Below, piece by piece: positions 25,301 through 32,000 of a stretch of 32,000 nucleotides of DNA. Positions within the stretch are counted from its first letter, which is position 1, and each line of letters begins with the position of its first letter. This DNA comes from an uncultured Clostridia bacterium (lineage in GTDB: Bacteria > Bacillota > Clostridia > Lachnospirales > CAMVHY01): positions 1 to 32,000 of the forward strand of contig CANEHT010000003.1 of the NCBI GenBank assembly GCA_947427385.1, read 5' to 3'. The notes under the pieces were generated by a model. It ran no database searches. It was not told where the DNA came from and worked only from the letters and a program-made list of their open reading frames with translations. Both the position numbers and the translations under genes were made by a program.

Positions 25301-26734
25301 CAATTCAATTTTATCAGGAATTTGTTGATTACCAAGCTCAAACAGTTCTTGTAAAATAGGTTCTATTTCTGTTCCTATTTCTATTCTTGCTTTTTCTACA
25401 ACGTATTTAAATAATATACCGATAGGAATTACAAATTTGCCACCTCTAATAAATCCATCATTGTATTTATTGGGTTTTAATCGAAAAAAATTAAATTGAG
25501 TAACATGATAATTTCCAATTACAGATACAATAACATCTTTTGAAAACATACAATTATGAAAAGTTCTAATATTATTTATTACGCGTTCTATAAATTTATC
25601 CGAAACATTATCTCCATAAATTTCTGTAATTATAAATTGCACAGGAGTATCATTTAAATATTTTTCTGGCAATGATTTTTTTTGAAAATCATTTGTAATT
25701 TGTAATACTCTTTCGCCAACTTTTCTTCTCTCTTCAAGTCCTTTTTTCAAATAAGGCAATAAACACACATAAATAATAAGTTGAAAATAATGAACATGTC
25801 CCCAATTATCAAAATCACTTACTTCTTCTGGTAAATTAGCTGTTTTAGGTGAATTATCTATCAGTAATCCATTAAGCATTTCAAGAAGATATAATTCAAT
25901 ATAATATTTATAATCTTCCTGTTTTTTTAATTCTAATCCCATCATTTCTCTATCTCTATTGATTAATAAATCTTTAATATCTTGAAGTAATTTTTCACTA
26001 GTAGTAGCACCTGCATCTTTTAATAATTTCAATGAAAAATTTGCTATTTCTTGTCCAACAGAGTTAAGATTGTATATTTCTTTTCCATTTTCATTTTTTG
26101 CATCACAAATTGTTAAAATTCCATTATAAGTGGGAATAATATAATTAAAATTCAAATCTTCTTTTTCGATTTTTTTTAAGCCAAAAAAGATTTTTATGTT
26201 TGTTGAAAGATTTGGCGCATTTTTGTTTATTAAAACATATAGATATTCATTTTTAGGAAATTGTTCAAGAAGACCTGTACCAGAAAAAAGCAATGACAAA
26301 ATATCACCTGTGCTCATTACTTGTATAAAATCATCATCGCCTGAACCTACAAAATTCAGTCTTATCGGTTCATTTTTATCTGGCGAAATTGAATACATTA
26401 ATTCCGCAATATCAACTCGTTGCAAATAATTATAAAGATCTGTAATAATTTTTTCAGGAATTTTTGTTTTGCTACTTATAAATGAAATATTTTCATTTGA
26501 AAAAGATTTATTTAAATCACTATGTGTTTGACAAGTATTTAAAAGCGAAAAATAAAGAGCTTCTTCTTCTTCTTCTTCTTGCTTTTCTTCTTCAAATTGC
26601 ATATAAAATTGCATAATGCGAAATAAAGTAGTAACAGCAGCTACCGGAAATAATTTATCCTCGCCATTTTCATCTTTAACTGCCAACATATTTTTGAATG
26701 TTCTATTAAAAATTACATTCTCATTCATAGGCAT
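22331..26734 (-). CDS. Giant unknown protein B (1467 aa), helical arm with C-terminal membrane hairpin
   Basis: I do not recognise this family. The start ATG lies only 4 bases after GGAGG. A second ATG two codons on (26728) is 10 bases away and may be the real start. There is no signal peptide. Residues 1 to about 470 resemble the N-terminus of giant A, with LNFVGSGDDDF near residue 127, HYFQ (His315), NDFQKKSL (Asp349) and YNDGF (Asn425). A Glu-rich stretch (EEEKQEEEEEEALY, about 49-62) is unique to B. The middle (about 480-1340) is helical, with weak repeats of the type LS-x-EQIL-x-W-NY, for instance LSAEQILNWQNYIS, LNCEQILKFANFYS and LSCKEIWNLQEEL. Residues 1353-1411 are strongly hydrophobic: two, perhaps three, membrane helices. 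A tail of about 56 residues rich in Gln, Asn, Glu and Pro ends the protein. Unlike A, the frame is intact. The likely topology is a large cytoplasmic arm fixed to the inner membrane; the function is unknown. Confidence 0.8.
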   Translation of the reverse strand: MPMNENVIFNRTFKNMLAVKDENGEDKLFPVAAVTTLFRIMQFYMQFEEEKQEEEEEEALYFSLLNTCQTHSDLNKSFSNENISFISSKTKIPEKIITDLYNYLQRVDIAELMYSISPDKNEPIRLNFVGSGDDDFIQVMSTGDILSLLFSGTGLLEQFPKNEYLYVLINKNAPNLSTNIKIFFGLKKIEKEDLNFNYIIPTYNGILTICDAKNENGKEIYNLNSVGQEIANFSLKLLKDAGATTSEKLLQDIKDLLINRDREMMGLELKKQEDYKYYIELYLLEMLNGLLIDNSPKTANLPEEVSDFDNWGHVHYFQLIIYVCLLPYLKKGLEERRKVGERVLQITNDFQKKSLPEKYLNDTPVQFIITEIYGDNVSDKFIERVINNIRTFHNCMFSKDVIVSVIGNYHVTQFNFFRLKPNKYNDGFIRGGKFVIPIGILFKYVVEKARIEIGTEIEPILQELFELGNQQIPDKIELFKFPCIISELGGPELNELESEQVIENIDKFSNFQIKEFAIKNIINVFECVCALQKYTEDVKQNVFSKFFTHVDKLIVCLSAEQILNWQNYISASKLEYDGYKLLKDKMIKLAGYINENKFSLKYEKAFFYSLSQRGNDKIDIYKVISLKKFIDNQNNFYFTSLVNFDGNGQFKSFIDEDFQSNLLRYLYENLSDKNVKRFITEEYISDLFFKIYDIPINEIYNLFYTDNDDDFRYKFFPKNKVAELIIFMEKNNIQKDMSQKLKIYTSRKYIFNEFLNYIFAKEEDEQLLNSVVKKMKENTYLISWLNCEQILKFANFYSGDMEKEESNQFFKLCKKHLENDEFFQYVAKNIANFPKNLLNFFPRSLNYLSCKEIWNLQEELANNEILTFAETFDRFYELTDYVFKKGKDINLLRAILREKTSLIKQIICWPKYVFCRPDIQISEDEPITYFYMNNISSGNNAGLSTEILYTTPKRINEILHKTEFFYKLILNDEEKFDEDFISVIKQDINVYDLDLIFFAFEYKYGIDNVPENYKLLLQHFVDNLDLESFRVSNFKLESFLPFTEFYFNFTEKNEKKFVSILEALINKNLHVLKYFLSDDENERLNFKNEIFHYTRDFTESESTKLFVAYCQEKIKNDITINLSIEKIFTLWEIGKVNELNKMLMNIFLSVDANNAYLHSISGKKEEILKDMLKYDNRLVKKLSKTNNYGILGLFTPEQIVIVNEDISKESFKNFSSAKIHNLFDYISDNDIEIKFSFFEKIIYSISEKFDSDSVIYRFERKKLEKLFEKVEDASKDEKFDCFMTLYNGYCFYNMRPMRVPAFLRRKHSDVEFINNFFDSSFKFADISINDFFSKVPNAKESYLKPIKSGCDGFKLFLLIMDGLCSLPVLFYSAIAVYGFVIGVTSLGTFLGFLIASILLLSVLVYSLIMFAKNKIKLWRIKHASSYQNLSPESPTQSQQTENNIENQEQQQNIDQPPMEQPPRVPSI
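26560..26580. repeat. Trinucleotide tract (CTT)7 in giant gene B
   Basis: Seven CTT units (GAA on the coding strand), with further impure units to about 26594, encode the Glu-rich stretch near residues 49-62. Slippage would change the number of Glu residues without shifting the frame. Confidence 0.9.
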
Positions 26735-26768
26735 TAAACCTCCAATTTCAGTTTAATATAATAATTTT

Positions 26769-26797
26769 ATTATACAACAATTCAAAAATAATTTAAA
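26769..26797 (-). promoter_or_regulatory. Promoter of giant gene B
   Basis: On the minus strand TTTAAA (26792-26797) and a perfect TATAAT (26769-26774) are separated by 17 bases. Transcription would start near 26762, about 28 bases before the ATG. It lies between the rpoC terminator and the gene, so giant B has its own promoter. Confidence 0.6.
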
Positions 26798-26814
26798 CAG
26801 AAAATTTTGAAATC

Positions 26815-26852
26815 AAAAAAAAGACAGTGCAAAAAATTTATGCACTGCCTTT
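26815..26852 (-). terminator. Terminator of the rpoB-rpoC transcript
   Basis: On the minus strand a 12-bp stem (26841-26852 with 26820-26831, one G-U pair) around a 9-base loop is followed by a run of T. It begins about 15 bases after the rpoC stop codon. Confidence 0.88.
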
Positions 26853-26866
26853 CTTATTATTAAAAT

Positions 26867-29800
26867 TTAGTTTTCAACTTTAATTTTTTCTTGTAAAACT
26901 ATATTTTCATCTGAAACTTGCTCAGCATTTTGTTCAATTTCTTCCTCAGTATTTTCATCTTCAGTTTCTATCTGTAATTTTTGATACAAACTCGTACCTG
27001 TTCCGGCCGGTATCAATTTACCTATGATAACATTTTCCTTCAAGCCAATAAGTGGATCAGTTTTACCACGTATTGCCGCTTCCGTTAAAACTTTCGTAGT
27101 TTCCTGGAACGATGCCGCCGATAAAAATGAATCCGTTGCCAATGAAGCTTTTGTAATTCCCATCAGTAATCGTTCACCTTTTACCGGCACAAGATTTTGC
27201 GCCATATTTTTTTCATTTATATCTTCATACTCAATCCAATCAATGAAATTTCCCGGCAAAAGATTTGTGTCGCCGCTTTCCTCAATTTTCACACGCTTTA
27301 ACATTTGCCGAACAATAACTTCAATATGCTTGTCATTAATATCAACGCCCTGCAAACGATAAACACGTTGCACCTCGCGCAACAAATAATCCTGAACGCC
27401 TCTAACACCTTTTATTCGCAAAATATCTTGCGGATAAATATTTCCTTCGGTAATTTCGTCACCCGCTTCAATTGTGTCACCACTATAAACTTTCAATCTT
27501 GCTCCAAACGGAATTACATATTCTTTTGTTTCCGTATCATTCACAATCGTAACTTTGTGGTTTTTTCTTTCATCGCTAATCGAAACTTTTCCAGCAATCT
27601 CAGAAATAATTGCGACACCTTTAGGCCGACGTGCCTCAAATAATTCTTCAACACGTGGTAAACCTTGTGTGATGTCTTCACTACTAGCAATACCACCTTC
27701 GTGGAAATTGCGCATTGTCAACTGAGTACCGGGCTCACCAATCGATTGCGCCGCAATAATTCCAACGGCTTCACCTATTCTTGTGATACGTCCTGACGCC
27801 ATATTTGCGCCATAACATTTTGAGCAAATACCAATTTTTGAGCGGCAAGTTAAAATCGTACGAATTTTCACGTTTTCTATTCCAAGTGAATCTATCAAAT
27901 CAGCTTGATCCGGCGTAATCATCGTATCTTTTGGCACAATCAATTCACCATTTGATGGATTATAAATACCTTCAACCGACCAACGTCCACGAATTCTATC
28001 GCAAAGTGGCTCAATAATTTCGTCATTATCCTTGAACGCATGTACTTCCATAAATGGGACATGCTCATGATTTTCACAACAATCCCATTCACGAACAATA
28101 ATATCCTGCGAAACATCAACAAGTCGACGAGTCAAATAACCCGAGTCAGCGGTACGCAAAGCCATATCAGCCAAACCTTTTCGTGCACCGTGCGCAGAAA
28201 TAAAATATTCCAAAACAGACAAACCTTCACGAAAATTTGATTTAATTGGAAGTTCAATAATTTTTCCAGTTGGGCTAGCCATAAGTCCACGCATACCAGC
28301 CAACTGTTTAATCTGATTTTTAGAGCCACGTGCACCCGAATTTGCCATCATGTAAATATTATTATACTGGCCAAGCCCATCAAATAATTTGTTTGTAATT
28401 TTATCATTGGCAATATTCCAAGCGTCAATAACTTTAATATAGCGTTCTTCGTCTGTCATCAGACCGCGATGATACATTTTCGTAATCTTTTCAACATTTT
28501 GTTCAGCTTCGTCCAAATAATTTTGCTTTTCAGATGGAATTTCCATATCTGAAACGGAAACAGTCAACGCACCGCGCGTAGAAAATTTGAAGCCAAGTTC
28601 TTTTATCTTATCCAAAACAATAGCAGTTTGAGTTGAGCCATGTTTGTTAATGCAACGCTCAATTATTTTACACAATAATTTTTTATCGGTAAGGAAATCT
28701 ATTTCGTACTTAAAAATATTCTCTGGAATTGAACGGTCAACAAATCCAATATCTTGAGGAATCGCTTCATTAAAAATAATTCGACCAACCGTTGTCTCAA
28801 CTATTTTACTTTCATTATTAATTTTACGACGCACATTTATTTTTGCATGTAAACTAATCAAATTATTTTGATAAGCCAAAATTGCTTCGTTTGCATCTGT
28901 GAAAGTTTTATTTTCACCGAGTTCATTTTCTTTTTGCAATGTCAAATAGTAAATACCTAACACCATGTCCTGTGATGGAACAGTAACCGGTTCACCATCA
29001 GACGGCTTCAATAAATTATTTGGTGCCAACAACAAAAATCTACATTCAGCTTGTGCTTCAACCGACAAAGGAATATGGACAGCCATTTGGTCACCGTCAA
29101 AATCCGCATTATATGCCGCACAAACGAGTGGATGCAATTTTATCGCACGCCCCTCAACCAAAACCGGTTCAAATGCTTGAATACCAAGTCGATGCAACGT
29201 TGGCGCACGATTTAACATAACCGGATGTTCTTTTATAACATCTTCGAGCATATCCCAAACTTCAACCTGCAATTTTTCAACCATACGTTTAGCAGATTTT
29301 ATATTATGTGCCAAATTATTTTCCACAAGTTTTTTCATAACAAACGGCTTAAATAATTCAATTGCCATTTCTTTCGGCAAACCGCATTGATAAATTTTTA
29401 AATTTGGGCCAACAACTATAACGGAACGTCCAGAATAATCTACACGTTTTCCCAAAAGATTTTGTCTAAAACGACCCTGCTTGCCCTTTAATAAATCTGA
29501 TAAAGATTTAAGCGGACGATTATTTGCACCAGTTACAGGTTTCCCACGCCGCGTATTATCCAACAAAGCATCGACTGCTTCTTGAAGCATTCGTTTTTCA
29601 TTTCTAACAATAATATCAGGCGCACTTAAGTCCAATAATCTTTTCAAACGATTATTACGATTTATAACGCGACGATATAAATCATTTAAATCGGAAGTAG
29701 CGAATCGGCCACCATCAAGTTGAACCATCGGTCGTAATTCCGGCGGAATTACAGGAAGTGCTTCGAGTATCATCCATTCAGGTTTATTGCCGGATACGAG

Positions 29801-30460
29801 AAACGCTTCCATTACTTCCAATTTTTTTATAATGCGCAACCATTTTTGCCCTGAAGAATTTTTCAATTCTTCTTTTAATTCCTTAACTTCTTTTTCAACA
29901 TCAATTTTTTGTAGCAATTCTTTAATTGCTTCGGCACCCATACCAACACGAAAAGTATTACCATAATTGTCATACGCTTCACGGTATTCTTTTTCACTAA
30001 GCATTTGTTTTTGCATAAGAGGCGTATTTCCAGAATCAAGAACTATATACGAAGAAAAATATAAAATTCGTTCAAGAGCACGCGGCGAAATTCCCAAAAC
30101 TATTCCGATACGACTAGGTATTCCACGAAAATACCAAATATGCGAAACAGGGCAAGCCAATTCGATATGACCCATGCGTTCACGACGAACTTTTGCTTTA
30201 GTAACTTCGACGCCACATCGGTCACAAACAACGCCTTTATATCGGATGCGTTTATATTTACCGCAATGGCATTCCCAATCTTTTGTAGGGCCAAAAATTT
30301 TTTCGCAAAACAAACCATCGCGTTCAGGTTTAAGTGTGCGGTAATTAATAGTTTCAGGTTTTTTAACTTCACCTTTAGACCATTCGCGAATTTTTTCCGG
30401 CGACGCTAACCCAATTCCAATTGAATCAAAGTTAAGCGTATTATCAAAACCATTTGACAT
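26867..30460 (-). CDS. rpoC: DNA-directed RNA polymerase subunit beta'
   Basis: This is the beta' subunit of RNA polymerase, which holds the catalytic magnesium. At 1197 residues it is the compact Bacillota form. The zinc ribbon Cys64, Cys66, Cys79, Cys82 lies near the N-terminus. The absolutely conserved [12 protein letters not shown] begins at Asn451, giving catalytic Asp453, Asp455 and Asp457. A second zinc site includes Cys872, Cys879 and Cys882 ([12 protein letters not shown]). The trigger-loop region follows with [24 protein letters not shown] lies 8 bases before the ATG. The gene starts 41 bases after rpoB ends. The C-terminus has a Glu-rich tail of about 30 residues after the conserved core. 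Downstream is giant gene B, not the rpsL-rpsG-fusA cluster often found after rpoC. Confidence 0.98.
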   Translation of the reverse strand: MSNGFDNTLNFDSIGIGLASPEKIREWSKGEVKKPETINYRTLKPERDGLFCEKIFGPTKDWECHCGKYKRIRYKGVVCDRCGVEVTKAKVRRERMGHIELACPVSHIWYFRGIPSRIGIVLGISPRALERILYFSSYIVLDSGNTPLMQKQMLSEKEYREAYDNYGNTFRVGMGAEAIKELLQKIDVEKEVKELKEELKNSSGQKWLRIIKKLEVMEAFLVSGNKPEWMILEALPVIPPELRPMVQLDGGRFATSDLNDLYRRVINRNNRLKRLLDLSAPDIIVRNEKRMLQEAVDALLDNTRRGKPVTGANNRPLKSLSDLLKGKQGRFRQNLLGKRVDYSGRSVIVVGPNLKIYQCGLPKEMAIELFKPFVMKKLVENNLAHNIKSAKRMVEKLQVEVWDMLEDVIKEHPVMLNRAPTLHRLGIQAFEPVLVEGRAIKLHPLVCAAYNADFDGDQMAVHIPLSVEAQAECRFLLLAPNNLLKPSDGEPVTVPSQDMVLGIYYLTLQKENELGENKTFTDANEAILAYQNNLISLHAKINVRRKINNESKIVETTVGRIIFNEAIPQDIGFVDRSIPENIFKYEIDFLTDKKLLCKIIERCINKHGSTQTAIVLDKIKELGFKFSTRGALTVSVSDMEIPSEKQNYLDEAEQNVEKITKMYHRGLMTDEERYIKVIDAWNIANDKITNKLFDGLGQYNNIYMMANSGARGSKNQIKQLAGMRGLMASPTGKIIELPIKSNFREGLSVLEYFISAHGARKGLADMALRTADSGYLTRRLVDVSQDIIVREWDCCENHEHVPFMEVHAFKDNDEIIEPLCDRIRGRWSVEGIYNPSNGELIVPKDTMITPDQADLIDSLGIENVKIRTILTCRSKIGICSKCYGANMASGRITRIGEAVGIIAAQSIGEPGTQLTMRNFHEGGIASSEDITQGLPRVEELFEARRPKGVAIISEIAGKVSISDERKNHKVTIVNDTETKEYVIPFGARLKVYSGDTIEAGDEITEGNIYPQDILRIKGVRGVQDYLLREVQRVYRLQGVDINDKHIEVIVRQMLKRVKIEESGDTNLLPGNFIDWIEYEDINEKNMAQNLVPVKGERLLMGITKASLATDSFLSAASFQETTKVLTEAAIRGKTDPLIGLKENVIIGKLIPAGTGTSLYQKLQIETEDENTEEEIEQNAEQVSDENIVLQEKIKVEN

Positions 30461-30501
30461 TGATAAAACTCCTTCCGGTAATTTATTTAAAATTCGTCTA
30501 A

Positions 30502-32000
30502 CTAAAACTCATCATCACTTTCTTCGACAATTTCAAAGGAATTAGTTTCAGATTTAAAATTATTTTCAGGTAAGATTTCTGTAACTTGCACATCAGTTTC
30601 GTCATTATCATCGACACTTTCCTTAATTTCCAAAACTTTATTGTCATTCGAAAGAATTTTCATATCCAATGCTAAAGCTTGCAACTCTTTTAACAAAACC
30701 TTAAAAGATTCTGGGATACCTGGCTCAGGAATATTTTCACCTTTAACAATTGCTTCGTACGCTTTCACACGTCCGACAATATCATCTGACTTAACTGTCA
30801 AAATTTCTTGCAAAGTATACGACGCACCATATGCTTCGAGCGCCCAAACTTCCATTTCACCAAATCTTTGACCACCAAACTGAGCTTTACCACCTAACGG
30901 TTGCTGAGTAACGAGTGAATAAGGTCCGGTTGAACGCGCATGAATTTTATCATCAACAAGATGATGAAGCTTTAAATAGTGCATGTAACCAACTGTTACC
31001 GGATTATCAAAATATTCGCCACTACGTCCATCACGCAATTTTATTTTACCATCACGCGTAATTGGAACGCCTGCCCATTCATCCGACTTACCTTTATTTT
31101 CTTTCAAACTTTGGAAAATGAAATCGTCAAGCACATCTTTCCATTTTTTTTCAAATTCATCCCATTGCATATTTGAATAATCATTTGCGAGTTCCAACGT
31201 ATCCATAATGTCTATTTCGTTTGCGCCGTCAAAAACTGGCGTAGAAACTTTCCAATTCAAAACTTTTGCCGCGAGCCCAAGATGCACTTCAAGAACCTGC
31301 CCGATATTCATACGTGATGGAACACCCAACGGATTTAAAACGATATCAAGCGGTCGTCCATTTGGCAAAAACGGCATATCTTCAACTGGTAAAACTCTCG
31401 AGACAACACCTTTGTTTCCATGCCGTCCAGCCATTTTGTCGCCAACAGAAATTTTTCTTTTCTGCGCAATATAGACACGAACCAATTTATTTATGCCAAC
31501 AGAAATTTCATCTTTATTTTCGCGTGTAAAAATTTTTACGTCAACAACTATTCCACCTTCACCATGCGGAACACGCAAAGAAGTATCGCGAAATTCACGA
31601 GCTTTGTCGCCAAAAATAGCGCGCAATAATTTTTCTTCAGCTGTCAATTCTGTTTCACCTTTCGGTGTAACTTTGCCAACCAAAATGTCATTTGGTTGTA
31701 CAAGCGCACCAATGCGAACAATTCCGTTAGCGTCAAGATTTTTTAGCATATCTTCGCCAACATTCGGAATATCACGCGTCATTTCCTCCGGTCCCAATTT
31801 CGTATCGCGCGCCTCAGCTTCATATTCTTCAATATGAACTGAAGTGTAAACATCATCTTGCACAAGACGTTCACTCAACAAAACAGCATCTTCATAATTG
31901 TAACCTTCCCATGTCATAAAACCGATAAGTGGATTTCTGCCGAGCGCGAGTTCACCGTTAGAAGTTGAGGGGCCATCAGCAATTACTTGACCTTTGGAAA
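30502..32000 (-). CDS. rpoB: DNA-directed RNA polymerase subunit beta, partial (C-terminal part, runs off the right edge)
   Basis: The frame is open from the stop at 30502 to the window edge. At the right edge it reads [21 protein letters not shown], which is internal to every beta subunit. The Met of [12 protein letters not shown] at 31915-31917 is therefore not a start. Conserved segments visible include [36 protein letters not shown] (the region contacting the active site) and [24 protein letters not shown] near the end. An acidic tail of about 60 residues follows the conserved core, rich in Asp, Glu and Asn. About 499 codons are present. It is co-transcribed with rpoC. Confidence 0.97.
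   Translation of the reverse strand, partial: SKGQVIADGPSTSNGELALGRNPLIGFMTWEGYNYEDAVLLSERLVQDDVYTSVHIEEYEAEARDTKLGPEEMTRDIPNVGEDMLKNLDANGIVRIGALVQPNDILVGKVTPKGETELTAEEKLLRAIFGDKAREFRDTSLRVPHGEGGIVVDVKIFTRENKDEISVGINKLVRVYIAQKRKISVGDKMAGRHGNKGVVSRVLPVEDMPFLPNGRPLDIVLNPLGVPSRMNIGQVLEVHLGLAAKVLNWKVSTPVFDGANEIDIMDTLELANDYSNMQWDEFEKKWKDVLDDFIFQSLKENKGKSDEWAGVPITRDGKIKLRDGRSGEYFDNPVTVGYMHYLKLHHLVDDKIHARSTGPYSLVTQQPLGGKAQFGGQRFGEMEVWALEAYGASYTLQEILTVKSDDIVGRVKAYEAIVKGENIPEPGIPESFKVLLKELQALALDMKILSNDNKVLEIKESVDDNDETDVQVTEILPENNFKSETNSFEIVEESDDEF

Noticed and set aside
26560..26580. Phase-variable on/off switch in giant gene B
   Set aside because: The tract is made of triplets, so slippage keeps the frame and cannot switch the gene off.
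27024..31837. Many plus-strand frames opposite rpoC and rpoB
   Set aside because: They are antisense frames left open by the codon use of the highly conserved genes on the other strand; none has a ribosome binding site or recognisable product.
31915..31917. Start codon of an rpoB-like gene at [11 protein letters not shown]
   Set aside because: The frame stays open to the window edge and the upstream residues are conserved beta-subunit sequence. The Met is internal.

Overview
The window is chromosomal DNA of a very AT-rich bacterium, most likely a low-GC member of the Bacillota (Clostridia or Negativicutes side). Supporting signs are the strong GGAGG-type ribosome binding sites, the sigma-A-like promoters, the gene order mreB-mreC-mreD-mrdA-minC, a YqeG-type HAD phosphatase, a secreted protein with a copper-amine-oxidase-N-like domain, a LytR-CpsA-Psr protein with a LytR_C tail, and a GlnRS whose KMSKS loop reads MGKR. 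The assignment to class is inference; no rRNA or other decisive marker is present.

Layout. 1-486 (minus): the 5' part of an unknown gene built of duplicated peptides, with its own promoter. 748-2355 (minus): pyrG. 2561-5202 (plus): a secreted protein with a copper-amine-oxidase-N-like domain, then rsmI and an RluA-family pseudouridine synthase. 5254-6528 (minus): a LytR-CpsA-Psr enzyme, convergent with the previous group across a bidirectional terminator. 6709-14466 (plus): a giant unknown gene ('giant A'). Its single reading frame of about 2,586 codons is cut by two in-frame TAA codons. 14508-22132 (minus): a tight seven-gene run mreB-mreC-mreD-mrdA(PBP2)-minC-yqeG-like-glnS ending at a strong terminator. 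22331-26734 (minus): a second giant unknown gene ('giant B', 1467 aa). 26867-30460 and 30502-32000 (minus): rpoC and the 3' part of rpoB.

The housekeeping content is ordinary: nucleotide synthesis, rRNA modification, cell-wall and cell-shape machinery, a septum-placement inhibitor, tRNA charging and RNA polymerase. The unusual content is the pair of giant proteins. By eye they share an N-terminal module of roughly 450 residues (common anchors HY-Q, DFQK-SL and NDGF in the same order). They then diverge into different long helical arms, and each ends, or once ended, in a hydrophobic membrane hairpin near the C-terminus with no N-terminal signal peptide. They face each other across the mreB-to-glnS block, each with its own promoter and terminator. 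I recognise no known family for either. The left-edge repeat gene is also unrecognised. I saw no tRNA, rRNA, CRISPR array, insertion sequence or integrase. Every intergenic stretch is shorter than 300 bases and holds only promoters and terminators.
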